Below, piece by piece: positions 51,897-61,255 of a DNA stretch of 64,000 nucleotides. Source of the stretch: Bdellovibrionales bacterium Ga0074137 (GTDB lineage: Bacteria > Bdellovibrionota > Bdellovibrionia > Bdellovibrionales > JAMPXM01); NCBI GenBank assembly GCA_001464715.1, contig LNDT01000031.1, positions 1-64,000 on the forward strand, written 5' to 3'. Numbering within the stretch: the first letter of the stretch is position 1; every line of letters starts with the position of its first letter. A model generated the notes under the pieces. It was not told the DNA's origin. It searched no databases and saw nothing but the letters and a program-made list of their open reading frames with translations. The position numbers were made by a program, and so were the translations under genes.

Positions 51897-53267
51897 CTAG
51901 TTCTTCTTAGCCGCCGACATTGCTGTCGCCTTTTTATCGTCCGTCGCTTTTTTAAGAGCGTCTTTGGGCGCATCTTTCGATGCATCTTTCTGGGCGTCTT
52001 TCGGGACCTCTTTCGTTGCGCCCGCCGCCACTGCTGGCGGAATCGCTGGCGTTTTCAAGGCCGGGGCACTCGATTTCATTTCGGCTTTTACCTCGGACTT
52101 GAAATCGGTTTTGCTTGCGGCCGTGGCCCCCATTGGGACTTCTTCGTCGTCACCGTCATCAGCCTTCAACGAAGGATCGACGTCGGCAGCAATCACACCG
52201 ATTTTGTGGAGTTCGAGAATCTTTTTGCGAAGCGATTCAAGCAGCGGCTTGTTGTCTTTTAAGTACTGCTTCGCCTGATCGCGACCTTGTCCCATGCGCT
52301 CGCCGTTGTACGAATACCAAGCGCCCGACTTTTCGATGATATTGTGAGCCGCACCAAGATCGACGACGTCACCTTCCAACGAGAACCCTTCACCGTACAT
52401 CAAATCGAATTCGGCTTTTGCAAACGGAGGAGCCATTTTGTTTTTGACGACTTTTACAGCCGTGCGGTTTCCGACGACGTCTTCTCCATTTTTAATCGCA
52501 CCGATACGGCGAATATCGAGACGAACCGAAGAATAAAACTTCAGTGCGTTTCCGCCCGTGGTTGTTTCGGGGCTTCCGAACATGACGCCGATTTTCATAC
52601 GGATCTGGTTGATGAAAATAACCATCGTCTGGCTTCGCGCAATCGCCGACGTGAGTTTTCGCAAAGCTTGTGACATCAAACGCGCCTGAAGACCGACGTG
52701 GCTGTCGCCCATATCGCCTTCGATTTCCGCGCGAGGCACAAGGGCCGCCACCGAGTCGACAACGAGCACGTCAATCGCACCGGAACGAACAAGAGTTTCT
52801 GTGATTTCAAGAGCCTGCTCGCCGGTGTCGGGCTGAGAGATCAAAAGATCTTCCGTGCGAACACCAAGTTTTCGAGCGTAGCTGATATCAAGAGCGTGCT
52901 CGGCGTCGACAAACGCCACAACTCCACCCGCTTTTTGTGCTTCGGCAATAACCGACAGACACAAAGTTGTTTTACCCGAAGATTCCGGTCCATAAATCTC
53001 GACGATACGGCCCTTTGGCAGACCACCGATACCCAGCGCGATATCCAGAGAAAGTGCGCCGGTCGAAACGACTTGAACATCGCGAACCAAAGGTTCGTTG
53101 GTTCCAAGGCGCATGATCGAACCTTTGCCGAATTGCTTTTCAATCGCCCCGACCGCCAGCTCGAGAGCTTTTGTCTTTTCAGCCAATGCTTTTTCCGCCG
53201 AAGCTGCTTTTGCTGCCATCGCTTTTGAATCGAGTTTCTGGTCGGATCCTGAAGTCGTAGTCGCCAT
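51897..53267 (-). CDS. recA: recombinase RecA with long C-terminal tail
   Basis: This is a 456-residue protein, about 100 longer than E. coli RecA. The ATPase core is canonical: [19 protein letters not shown] (Walker A), [36 protein letters not shown] and [15 protein letters not shown]. After about residue 355 it becomes acidic (DDGDDEEVP), then Ala/Lys-rich with repeated KDA units ([19 protein letters not shown]). It binds single-stranded DNA and drives recombination and SOS signalling. The tail probably modulates DNA binding; its extent is unusual. A 14-bp palindrome upstream may be an operator. Confidence 0.95.
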   Translation of the reverse strand: MATTTSGSDQKLDSKAMAAKAASAEKALAEKTKALELAVGAIEKQFGKGSIMRLGTNEPLVRDVQVVSTGALSLDIALGIGGLPKGRIVEIYGPESSGKTTLCLSVIAEAQKAGGVVAFVDAEHALDISYARKLGVRTEDLLISQPDTGEQALEITETLVRSGAIDVLVVDSVAALVPRAEIEGDMGDSHVGLQARLMSQALRKLTSAIARSQTMVIFINQIRMKIGVMFGSPETTTGGNALKFYSSVRLDIRRIGAIKNGEDVVGNRTAVKVVKNKMAPPFAKAEFDLMYGEGFSLEGDVVDLGAAHNIIEKSGAWYSYNGERMGQGRDQAKQYLKDNKPLLESLRKKILELHKIGVIAADVDPSLKADDGDDEEVPMGATAASKTDFKSEVKAEMKSSAPALKTPAIPPAVAAGATKEVPKDAQKDASKDAPKDALKKATDDKKATAMSAAKKN

Positions 53268-53355
53268 GAGATTTTTCCTTTTTATTGAAACGCCGTTTTA
53301 ATAACATGAGGGCCCTTCCCCTCACGTGTGATCGTTCTGAGACCTATTCAGTCCG

Positions 53356-53369
53356 CATTTTCGAAAATG
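53356..53369. promoter_or_regulatory. 14-bp palindrome upstream of recA
   Basis: CATTTTCGAAAATG is a perfect palindrome 89 bases before the recA start. On the minus strand it sits directly after a TTGTAC -35-like element, inside what would be the promoter spacer. It does not match TTACN3GTAA, the LexA box reported for Bdellovibrio. Confidence 0.4.
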
Positions 53370-53392
53370 TACAACTTTTATTTACACTAAAC

Positions 53393-53926
53393 TTACACTT
53401 TGGCCGGAACGCGGATTTTCTGGAGGCCTTCGATACCTTCGTCTAGCGCGGTGATCAGCGCCTCGACTACAAACTTAGCGGATTGATCTTGAATTGCCGC
53501 ACGGTCCCCATCGAAATGCACAAGAACTGACCACTCGACACCGGGCCCCGCAATCGCGAAACACACTGTGCCGACCGGTTTATGCGGTGTTCCTCCAGTG
53601 GGTCCCGCAATTCCCGTGATGCTCGCGGCCCAATCTGCTCGCAAAACTTGGCGGGCCCCCGAAGCCATAGCCTGTGCCACTGATGTCGAGACAGCTCCGA
53701 GCTGCCGAATTAAAGGCTCTGGAACTTTCAAAACTTCCGACTTCACTTCGTTGGCATAAGCGACGACGGCACCACAGTAAACGTCGGAGACACCGGGAAG
53801 TGCTGCCAGGCGAGCCGAAACAAGTCCTCCCGTGCAACTTTCCGCAAAACCCACGCGGTGATCGCGCCGACGGAGTCGCTCGACGAGATCTTCTATTTGT
53901 GAGGATGACCGATCACTGGACGCCAT
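53393..53926 (-). CDS. pncC: CinA C-terminal / nicotinamide-nucleotide amidase PncC
   Basis: This is a 177-residue stand-alone CinA-C domain: VGFAESCTGGLVSARLAALP, YANEVKSEVLKVPE, AVSTSVAQAMASGAR, ADWAASITGIAGPTGGTPHK and KPVGTVCFAI. The family deamidates NMN to nicotinate mononucleotide. It lies next to recA, a classic association linked to competence loci. Its ATG overlaps the pgpA stop by one base (TAATG), so the pair is coupled. Confidence 0.9.
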   Translation of the reverse strand: MASSDRSSSQIEDLVERLRRRDHRVGFAESCTGGLVSARLAALPGVSDVYCGAVVAYANEVKSEVLKVPEPLIRQLGAVSTSVAQAMASGARQVLRADWAASITGIAGPTGGTPHKPVGTVCFAIAGPGVEWSVLVHFDGDRAAIQDQSAKFVVEALITALDEGIEGLQKIRVPAKV

Positions 53927-54414
53927 TAAAATACTCCAAGAAGCCAGTTCGTCTGACTGGCTACAATCTGCAGTAAGAAGCTCGTCGCAAGTCCGGCGGC
54001 GAGGTCGTCAACAACGACGCCGAGGCCACCGCGCACGCGCCGATCCAGAACCGAAATCGGATAAGGTTTCACGATATCGAAAAAACGGAAGAGGACGAAC
54101 GAAGCCACCAAAGATGTCAGCGTGAGCGGAAGCCACGTGAAGGCGACAAGAAATCCGACGACTTCGTCGATGACGATCTCTTTCGAATCGTGAGATCCAA
54201 CATTTCGTTCGTGCAATTCTGAAATCCAAATCGCGAATCCGATCAAAACAGACGTCGCTATTAAATAAAAAGTCGGACCCACCAGCGAAAGTGCCAACGC
54301 GATCGGCACGGCGACCAGTGTACCAAAAGTCCCGGGGGCCTTCGGCAGGCGGCCAACAAATCCGGCGGTGGCAAAGAAAGCAACGATGGTGGGAGACAGC
54401 GACAAGCGACTCAT
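53926..54414 (-). CDS. pgpA: phosphatidylglycerophosphatase A
   Basis: This is a 162-residue integral membrane protein. The start MSRLSLSPTIVAFFATAGF was chosen because the 18 residues before it add nothing. GRLPKAPGTFGTLVAVPIAL, VIDEVVGFLVAF and KPYPISVLDRRVRGGLGVVV with DDLAAGL form the PgpA signature, with the acidic metal ligands. It removes phosphate from phosphatidylglycerol phosphate. It is coupled to pncC. Confidence 0.9.
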   Translation of the reverse strand: MSRLSLSPTIVAFFATAGFVGRLPKAPGTFGTLVAVPIALALSLVGPTFYLIATSVLIGFAIWISELHERNVGSHDSKEIVIDEVVGFLVAFTWLPLTLTSLVASFVLFRFFDIVKPYPISVLDRRVRGGLGVVVDDLAAGLATSFLLQIVASQTNWLLGVF

Positions 54415-54579
54415 GAATGTCCCGACGTTCGCCTGGCCGCGCGGCGAAGTCAAAAGCGATCCGTTCATGAAACGCCAAGTTTTCGTCCCTGGGACCAGTT
54501 TGGGTCGGGCTCGAAACGCGCGGGTGTCACCAAGCCCCTACGTCGCGCTAAACTTGAGCGTGTTAGGGAGACTCAATTC

Positions 54580-55812
54580 ATGTCACTGTCGCTAAGAGAA
54601 ATTCTTGAACTGGCTGTTGAAAAAGAAGCCAGCGACATTCACCTGAAAGCGGGCCTCGTACCCGTCATCCGAAAACACGGAAAACTTCGTCCGCTCAGCC
54701 AAGGCCTCGTTCAGCTCAATTCTAAAGATGTCGAGCGCATGGCGAACGAAGTCCTTGATGAAGAGCAGGCCGCGCACTTCCAAAAATACAAAGAAGTCGA
54801 CTGCGGCTACGGTGTCTCGGGCTTGGGGCGATTTCGAGTGAACGTGTTTCGACAGCGAGGTTCGGTGAGAATGGTGATTCGAACCATCTCACAGATGGTT
54901 CCCTCCGTCGACAGCCTCAACCTTCCCGCTGTTATCAAACGAATCGCGGATTTCGAACGTGGACTCGTTCTGGTCACGGGGATCACGGGGTCTGGAAAAA
55001 GCTCGACGCTGGCGAGTATTATCAACGAGATCAACAATACGAAGAACAAACACATCCTCACGATAGAAGATCCGATCGAGTACTTGATCAAAGACAAAAA
55101 AAGTATCGTTTCACAGCGAGAAATAGGTCAGGACACAACGACGTTCACCACGGCTTTGCGCGCGGGCCTTCGACAAGATCCGGACGTGATCCTCATCGGC
55201 GAAATGCGCGACCGCGACACCATGGAAATCGCTCTGACAGCGGCAGAAACAGGCCACCTGGTTCTGTCGACCCTTCATACGTACGATGCGCAAGAGTCCA
55301 TCAGCCGAATCCTTTCGGTTTTTGATCACTACCAGCACGATCAAGTCCGACGGCAGCTGGCCGGTGTTCTCAAAGCTGTGGTTTCTCAGCGGTTGTGTCG
55401 AAGAAAAGATAAATCAGGATTTATTCCGGCCGTAGAGATTTTGCTCGTGAATCAACGTGCCCGCGAGTGTATCGAAGACGCCGAACGGAACGCTTCGCTT
55501 CGTCAGATCATGGAAGAAAGCCGCGACAGTTTCGGGATGCAAACCTTTGATCAAAGTCTCTTTGACCTTGTTCACAATGGGTTCATCGATTTTCCCGAAG
55601 CCGTTCGAATGTCGACAAATCCCGACGACTTTCAGCTTCGATTCAGCGGAGTGTCCGCCGGAAGCGACCAGTGGCAGGGCCAACGCCAAGACTCCAAAGA
55701 CGACACGACGCAAGGCGCGAACCGCTCACCGTTTGTTCTTGAACTCGATGAATCGACGGCTAACGGTGAAGACTATGACAAAACGGAAGCCACCGGAACA
55801 GACGACAACTAG
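54580..55812 (+). CDS. pilT: type IV pilus retraction ATPase PilT
   Basis: This is a 410-residue secretion-family ATPase. The N-terminal PAS-like domain (KEASDIHLKAGLVPVIRKHG) is followed by Walker A GITGSGKSSTLASII, the Asp box EDPIEYLIKD, Walker B QDPDVILIGEMRDRDT and His box LSTLHTYDAQESISRIL. The C-terminus extends about 50 residues beyond the usual end and is acidic and polar (GSDQWQGQRQDSKDDTTQGA). It powers pilus retraction and twitching. PilU is a possible alternative. Its end overlaps the recX start by 38 bases. Confidence 0.9.
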   Translation: MSLSLREILELAVEKEASDIHLKAGLVPVIRKHGKLRPLSQGLVQLNSKDVERMANEVLDEEQAAHFQKYKEVDCGYGVSGLGRFRVNVFRQRGSVRMVIRTISQMVPSVDSLNLPAVIKRIADFERGLVLVTGITGSGKSSTLASIINEINNTKNKHILTIEDPIEYLIKDKKSIVSQREIGQDTTTFTTALRAGLRQDPDVILIGEMRDRDTMEIALTAAETGHLVLSTLHTYDAQESISRILSVFDHYQHDQVRRQLAGVLKAVVSQRLCRRKDKSGFIPAVEILLVNQRARECIEDAERNASLRQIMEESRDSFGMQTFDQSLFDLVHNGFIDFPEAVRMSTNPDDFQLRFSGVSAGSDQWQGQRQDSKDDTTQGANRSPFVLELDESTANGEDYDKTEATGTDDN

Positions 55813-56389
55813 AACCAAAAAACCGGTTTCTGCCTACGAGCGCATGGTGACCTTGCTTTCACGGCGCGATCATTCGACAGCCGAGCTCCGCGCAAAACTC
55901 AAAAAAGCTGATCACTCGGAAGAAGAGATTGAGGAGACGCTCGAATTCGCGCGATCGAAAAATTGGCTTCCCGACGAGTCTGTTTTGGCGGCCAGAGAAT
56001 TTACCCGTCTGGCGCGAGCTGGCAAATCCCCCTCCCAGATTGCGTCGTGGTTGAAGAAAAAAGGTCTTCCGACAAAAGGCTTCACCATCGATGAGGCTGA
56101 TTTTATCGATGAAGAAGAAAGCGCCTATAAAACAGCGTCCAAAGCTTGGGCGCGCCTCTGCCGAACCGCCCAGCGGGACACCGAAAAAGCCGCTAAAAGG
56201 AAGCTCTCAGGGAAGAAAAAAAGTTCCTGGGGTGGTTTTGGGGGCGGCTTTGGCAGTTCATCAAACCCGCAGCGCGCTCTCGAAGAGAGCCTGAAACTTC
56301 GGGTTTCAAGACTTTTACAGAGTCGGGGCTTCTCAAGCGTGACGGCGCGCTCGGTCTTCACTCGCCTCTTGAACGAAAATCCGCTTTAA
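55775..56389 (+). CDS. recX: regulatory protein RecX
   Basis: This is a 204-residue protein starting MTKRKPPEQTTTRTKK. The helical RecX repeats are visible: ERMVTLLSRRDHSTAELRAK, LEFARSKNWLPDESVLAARE, REFTRLARAGKSPSQIASWL, KKKGLPTKGFTIDEADFIDE and SRLLQSRGFSSVTARSVF. A Gly/Ser/Lys-rich insertion (KKSSWGGFGGGFGSSSN) breaks the third repeat, which is unusual. RecX curbs RecA filaments. recA is on the other strand 2.5 kb away, whereas alaS follows directly. Confidence 0.85.
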   Translation: MTKRKPPEQTTTRTKKPVSAYERMVTLLSRRDHSTAELRAKLKKADHSEEEIEETLEFARSKNWLPDESVLAAREFTRLARAGKSPSQIASWLKKKGLPTKGFTIDEADFIDEEESAYKTASKAWARLCRTAQRDTEKAAKRKLSGKKKSSWGGFGGGFGSSSNPQRALEESLKLRVSRLLQSRGFSSVTARSVFTRLLNENPL

Positions 56390-56398
56390 TAGCGGTCT

Positions 56399-59173
56399 AT
56401 GAAAAATTCTTCGTCCGGTTCCATGGGGCTCAAATCTCGCGAAATTCGCCAACTCTATTTCGACTACTTTGTTAAAAACGGGCACCAACAGGCCGCCTCA
56501 AGCTCTCTCGTTCCCGACAACGACCCCACACTGTTATTCACGAACGCCGGAATGAATCAGTTCAAAAATCTTTTCTTAGGCCTCGAAAAAAGGTCTTACT
56601 CGCGCGCGGTCACGTCGCAGAAATGCGTTCGCGCTGGAGGAAAGCACAACGACCTCGAAAATGTCGGCTTCACCGCGCGTCACCATACGTTCTTTGAAAT
56701 GCTGGGCAACTTTTCTTTCGGCGATTACTTTAAAAAAGATGCGATTCATTTTGCATGGGAGCTTCTCACCAAAGAACTTCAGATTCCAAAAGACCGCCTG
56801 TTCGTAACGGTTTTTGAAACTGACGACGAGGCCGCAGACATTTGGCACAAACAAGAGGGCGTCCCGCGCGACCGCATCTATCGCTTCGGCGAAAAAGATA
56901 ATTTCTGGCGCATGGGCGACACGGGCCCTTGCGGACCGTGCTCGGAAATTTTCTACGACCACGGTCCCGAAGCTGACATCGATCCGGCAAACCCTTCCAC
57001 AATGGGTGGCGATGGGGATCGGTATGTCGAAATCTGGAATAACGTTTTCATGCAGTACAATGAAAGTGCCACGGGCCGCACCGAACTTCCAAAACCGTCC
57101 GTCGACACAGGCGCAGGTCTCGAGCGTTGGGCCGCCATGCTTCAAGGGCGCCCCAACAACTACGACACTGATCTTTTTATGCCGATCATTTCGAAAGCGG
57201 CCCAAGTTTCGAAAAAAGATTATGTGAGCGATTTCAAAGTTCTTTTGAAACACAAAGACGTGGCCGAGAACGTGGCCGCAATGCGTGTTCTGGCTGACCA
57301 TTCACGAGCCGCTTCGTTTTTGATCGCCGACGGTGTGCTTCCATCGAACGAAGGCCGCGGCTATGTTCTTCGCCGCATTTTGCGCCGAGCGATTCGCTAC
57401 GGCCGAAAGCTCACCGGCGATTCAACTTTGTTTGTTCAGACGATCTCAGTTGTGATTGACGAGATGAACGACATCTACCCCGAGCTCAAACGAAGTCGCG
57501 AACATATCTTGGCCACGGTGAAAGACGAGATCACACGTTTTCTCTCCACGCTGGATCAGGGCACCGAGATTCTCAACGACTCTCTTGGGAAACTTCAAAA
57601 CCGCGGCGTGAAAACGCTGGACGGAGCAACGGTTTTCAAACTTTACGACACTTTCGGTTTTCCGGTGGATCTCACAAAATTGATGGCGACCGAAAAAGGC
57701 TTCACGATTGATGAGACCGGTTTCGAAAAACAGATGGATGAAGCGCGCGAAAAAGCGAAGGCCGCTGGAGGATCGAAGTTCAAAGCTTCGACGGACGCTG
57801 CTCACCTTGTAAAAATCGCGCAAGCCGTAAAGTCAAAATCGGGTGTCACGAAATTCAGCGGCTACGCTGGGACTTCGGGCACCGGAAAACTCCTTCTGCT
57901 TTCCAACGGGAAATCGGAAGTGACGTCGCTTTCCCAGGGCCAGGAAGGTCTTGCGATTTTCGAGGCGACTCCTTTTTACGGCGAATCCGGAGGACAGGCT
58001 GGTGACCGCGGCAGTCTGACTCTTGCGAACGGAGCCACGGCTGAAATTTTCGATACGACAAAGCAAGATGATATCGTGCTTCACCACGTTCGTATCACCA
58101 GCGGCACGCTGTCACTGGAACCCTCAGCCGCAACGGCGACTTTGACAGTTGAAGAAGGCGCACGTCGTGCGACGGCAGGAAATCACTCGGCCACACACCT
58201 CCTTCACGCAGCTCTCCGACAAGTTTTGGGCACGCACGTGACACAAGCCGGAAGTTTGGTCGACGCCGAAAGATTGCGTTTTGATTTTACTCACTCAAAA
58301 GCCATGACCCGAGAAGAACTTCGCAAGGTCGAAGATCTCGTCAATTTTGAAATCGGTGCCGCGAGGTCCGTGGAAGCCGGAGAGATGTCCCACAAAGACG
58401 CCATGGCCAAAGGTGCCATGGCTCTGTTCGGAGAAAAGTACGGCGACCGCGTTCGTGTCATTCAAATGGGCGGATTTTCCACCGAGCTTTGCGGCGGAAC
58501 ACATGTTTCCAACACATCGATGATTCGTCTTTTCAAAGTGCTCAGCGAGGGTGGAGTTTCGGCCGGCGTTCGTCGCATCGAAGCGACCACTGGTGACCGC
58601 GCTCTCAATCACTTGATGTCGGGCTCGGATGAAAATATGCAGGCGCGCGAAGTCGCGGGCCTCCAGGGAACCACAGGAACCGTGGCGCAATTCATTGAAC
58701 AGATGCGCGACAAGATGAAAGAGCTCGAGCGCGAAATCAAAAAAATGAAAGGTTCGGCGATTGATGCCGATCAGATTCTTCGCGAAGCTCGCGACTTCCG
58801 ATTGAAAGTCAGCGCTGGAAAAGGCGATCTTGGCGGCGACTCGGTCATCGGAAAATTTATTGCCGCGTCGGTTGAAATTGATGACCGCGATGTGCTTTCG
58901 CAACTCGGTGATAAACTTCGCGATAAACTTGGTCGCGGTGTCGTGTGCCTGGTCGGCCGTGGACCCGACGGAGCGACGGGCGGAAAACACCCGATCATCG
59001 TCACCGTTTCAAAAGACCTCACGGCTCACGTGAGTGCTGGAAAAATTTTAAGCGAGGTCGCAAAAGAAATGGGCGGAAAAGGCGGCGGTCGTCCCGACTT
59101 CGCCCAAGGTGCCGGCGAAACACTCGCCAAAACCAACGAAGCCTTCACCAAAGCCGCCGCCCTCCTCTCGTAG
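56399..59173 (+). CDS. alaS: alanyl-tRNA synthetase
   Basis: This is a 924-residue class II synthetase. The catalytic core has IRQLYFDYFVKNGHQQAASS, LFTNAGMNQFKNLFLG, NVGFTARHHTFFEMLGNFSF (motif 2) and DTGAGLERWAAMLQG (motif 3). The editing domain shows NHSATHLLHAALRQ, with the zinc-binding His, and STELCGGTHVSNTSMI. A C-Ala domain ends the protein (GGRPDFAQGAGE). It charges tRNA-Ala and clears mischarged Ser or Gly. An internal Met at residue 9 (MGLKSREI) is a possible start. The recX stop is nine bases upstream. Confidence 0.97.
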   Translation: MKNSSSGSMGLKSREIRQLYFDYFVKNGHQQAASSSLVPDNDPTLLFTNAGMNQFKNLFLGLEKRSYSRAVTSQKCVRAGGKHNDLENVGFTARHHTFFEMLGNFSFGDYFKKDAIHFAWELLTKELQIPKDRLFVTVFETDDEAADIWHKQEGVPRDRIYRFGEKDNFWRMGDTGPCGPCSEIFYDHGPEADIDPANPSTMGGDGDRYVEIWNNVFMQYNESATGRTELPKPSVDTGAGLERWAAMLQGRPNNYDTDLFMPIISKAAQVSKKDYVSDFKVLLKHKDVAENVAAMRVLADHSRAASFLIADGVLPSNEGRGYVLRRILRRAIRYGRKLTGDSTLFVQTISVVIDEMNDIYPELKRSREHILATVKDEITRFLSTLDQGTEILNDSLGKLQNRGVKTLDGATVFKLYDTFGFPVDLTKLMATEKGFTIDETGFEKQMDEAREKAKAAGGSKFKASTDAAHLVKIAQAVKSKSGVTKFSGYAGTSGTGKLLLLSNGKSEVTSLSQGQEGLAIFEATPFYGESGGQAGDRGSLTLANGATAEIFDTTKQDDIVLHHVRITSGTLSLEPSAATATLTVEEGARRATAGNHSATHLLHAALRQVLGTHVTQAGSLVDAERLRFDFTHSKAMTREELRKVEDLVNFEIGAARSVEAGEMSHKDAMAKGAMALFGEKYGDRVRVIQMGGFSTELCGGTHVSNTSMIRLFKVLSEGGVSAGVRRIEATTGDRALNHLMSGSDENMQAREVAGLQGTTGTVAQFIEQMRDKMKELEREIKKMKGSAIDADQILREARDFRLKVSAGKGDLGGDSVIGKFIAASVEIDDRDVLSQLGDKLRDKLGRGVVCLVGRGPDGATGGKHPIIVTVSKDLTAHVSAGKILSEVAKEMGGKGGGRPDFAQGAGETLAKTNEAFTKAAALLS

Positions 59174-59301
59174 AGGGTACCCGGTTCGTCCGACCGAAGG
59201 TCGGCCTTCGGCCGAACGCAGAAGCGGCGCACAACGAACCATCGTCCAACTTCTTGGATCGCTTCTGGCGCGCCGCTTCTGCAAAAAGAACCGGGTACCT
59301 T
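59174..59301. repeat. 128-base nested inverted-repeat element
   Basis: The outer arms GGTACCCGGTTC (59176-59187) and GAACCGGGTACC (59288-59299) are perfect 12-mers. The inner arms GCAGAAGCGGCGC (59218-59230) and GCGCCGCTTCTGC (59270-59282) are perfect 13-mers around a 39-base loop. The left spacer holds two further hairpins (CGACCGAAGGTCG and GGCCTTCGGCC). It lies between convergent alaS and the agmatinase-family gene. Confidence 0.85.
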
Positions 59302-60343
59302 AAGCCATGATTCCGATGAGTTCGAACATGGCGTCGAGGGCTGCCAGCGCGGTGATTTCCGAAACGTCGTAAGGAGGATTTACCTCGACGACGTCGGCTC
59401 CAACCAAGTTTTTAACTTTAAGGCCGCGCAAGATCTGCTGAACTTCGTAGGTCGAAAGACCACCCGGAACCGGTGTCCCTGTGCCCGGAGCAAACGCCGG
59501 ATCCAGACAATCCACATCGTACGAAATATAAACCGGGTCGTTTCCAAAATCCGGAAGTGAGCGAATGAACGTCTCCAAACTTTGCTTTCGAATCTCATCG
59601 ACAGTTGCGACGCGAATTTTGTGCTCGCGAACAAAGTCGAGATCATCTCCTGCCGCCAGCGGTCCACGAATTCCGATTTGAATCGAGCCTTTTGCGTCGA
59701 TCAAACCCTCTTCCACCGCATGGCGCGCAAAAGATCCGTGATGGTACTCACAGTCCCACGCCGCTGGATACGTATCAAAGTGCGCATCAAAATGGATCAG
59801 ACGAATCGGTTTTCCGACCGCGCGGCGAACAGCTCGCAAAATCGGAAGTGTGATGGAGTGATCGCCGCCCACAGAAATGAAACGCTTCATGCCGCGCTTA
59901 GAACCCTTGGCCAGCTGAAGACCGCGATCAAAAAAAGATTCGATCTTTGCGTACGTGGCTAAAAGATCAATCGGGACCGTTGGAACGTCACCGATATCTG
60001 CAACTCTCAAGCGGTCGGTGAATGCGGCCATTCGCCCCATATGAAAAACACGCCCCAAGGACGATGTTTCGCGAACCCGCACCGGACCAAAACGCTGCCC
60101 CGGCCGGTAACTTGAACCACCGTCAAAGGGAACGCCCACAAGTCCAACATCATAGTCAGCACCGACGGAAACATACGGAAGTCGAAAAAATGTTTTGATT
60201 CCGGAAAATCGCGGAGATTCGCGACCCGGTGTTGGATGGAACTTATGCGCTTTTGACTTCGCCGGTGACTTCACTATTGATTTCACCGGTGGCGTCGTCG
60301 CCGACTTCGCTGGTGACTTTTTTGCTGCCTTCGTTTTCGCCAT
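59300..60343 (-). CDS. speB: agmatinase/arginase-family ureohydrolase
   Basis: This is a 347-residue binuclear-manganese hydrolase. The metal-binding motifs are GGDHSITLPI, HFDAHFDTYP and SYDVDCLDPAFAPGTGTPVP, with the GGLSTYEVQQIL ending typical of the agmatinase group. The first 35 residues are unusual, a Lys/Ala/Pro/Ser-rich tail with repeated SPAKS-like units, resembling histone H1-type tails. Agmatinase (putrescine synthesis) is the likely activity, but guanidinobutyrase or proclavaminate-type activities cannot be separated by eye. Confidence 0.82.
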   Translation of the reverse strand: MAKTKAAKKSPAKSATTPPVKSIVKSPAKSKAHKFHPTPGRESPRFSGIKTFFRLPYVSVGADYDVGLVGVPFDGGSSYRPGQRFGPVRVRETSSLGRVFHMGRMAAFTDRLRVADIGDVPTVPIDLLATYAKIESFFDRGLQLAKGSKRGMKRFISVGGDHSITLPILRAVRRAVGKPIRLIHFDAHFDTYPAAWDCEYHHGSFARHAVEEGLIDAKGSIQIGIRGPLAAGDDLDFVREHKIRVATVDEIRKQSLETFIRSLPDFGNDPVYISYDVDCLDPAFAPGTGTPVPGGLSTYEVQQILRGLKVKNLVGADVVEVNPPYDVSEITALAALDAMFELIGIMA

Positions 60344-60355
60344 GAAAAAACGCTA

Positions 60356-61255
60356 TCACAAGCGCTCCTTACGGTCGAATTCTTCCAGGTTGAGGCGAAG
60401 GTAAAGGGCCTGTTTGGATCTTGATGGCGCTTTTGAGAGTTCACGCGCAAAGGCGTCTCGATTTTCCGAAGTGATAAAGGGCAAAATTCCCTCGGCCACA
60501 CGGTCGCGGACGTCCCATCCGCCGTCGTGGAGCGATTTTAAAAGAATCTGGTCCACCGCCTCCGCGTCGGTCCCACGCGTTGTGCGCAATATGTCTAAGG
60601 CTTTGATCGCCAGTGGCCCGCTCACAGTGACCGTCAAAGCATGAGTCGCAACTTTTAAAGCGAGACGAGGCTCCGAGGCCGTTAAAAGATTCGCCAAATC
60701 CAAAGCCTTCTCGCGAACGTCGTCATCCGGGTGCTTGACGTAGGCCGCAGAAAGGCTGGCCACCGGAACCGACGAAGTTTGTCCCCGAGCCATTTCACTT
60801 TCGGCTTGAAGTTTTAGTCGAGAAAGCTCGGCCGCCGTTTGATCGGCCAAAGCATTCATGAGCCCTGCGGGGGTATCGGTCACCGCACTAAGCCCCTTCG
60901 CACTGAGCCCCGGACAATCGGCGCCCAACGTGCGCTCACATTGGCGAAGTCGTCGCAGACGCTCCATAGAAAGCGCAAATGACCGCGCAAAAGGAGGCGC
61001 CTGAAGTCTTGCCGATGCGCTGTTTTCAACGGGCACTTTCGAGGAACCCTGGGTCGCAGCGCCTTCCGACGTGGGCGTTGGTAATGAAAACAGATCGTCG
61101 ATGGAGGGACCATCCAGCGCGGCGGAGGCCTCTCTCTCTGTCGAGGACTCCAACTTGGACGCTGTCTCCGACATCTCACGAGACGTTCCCGCCCTCAGCG
61201 CCGCAAGCGCCGCCAGAGCGAGTCCTGCCGCAAGAATAAGAACTCGAGCCTTCAT
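60356..61255 (-). CDS. secreted or anchored HEAT-like protein
   Basis: This is a 299-residue protein. The start MKARVLILAAGLALAALAAL is preceded by the ATGA overlap with the SLT gene stop, so the two are translationally coupled; the five residues before it are not needed. After the signal/anchor comes a Ser/Thr/Pro spacer. Helical repeats then follow at about 160-290 (YVKHPDDDVREKALDLANLL, LAIKALDILRTTRGT, GGWDVRDRVAEGILPFI). This pattern resembles HEAT/armadillo repeats used for protein binding. No enzymatic residues are evident. Its coupling implies a joint role with the cell-wall enzyme. Confidence 0.6.
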   Translation of the reverse strand: MKARVLILAAGLALAALAALRAGTSREMSETASKLESSTEREASAALDGPSIDDLFSLPTPTSEGAATQGSSKVPVENSASARLQAPPFARSFALSMERLRRLRQCERTLGADCPGLSAKGLSAVTDTPAGLMNALADQTAAELSRLKLQAESEMARGQTSSVPVASLSAAYVKHPDDDVREKALDLANLLTASEPRLALKVATHALTVTVSGPLAIKALDILRTTRGTDAEAVDQILLKSLHDGGWDVRDRVAEGILPFITSENRDAFARELSKAPSRSKQALYLRLNLEEFDRKERL

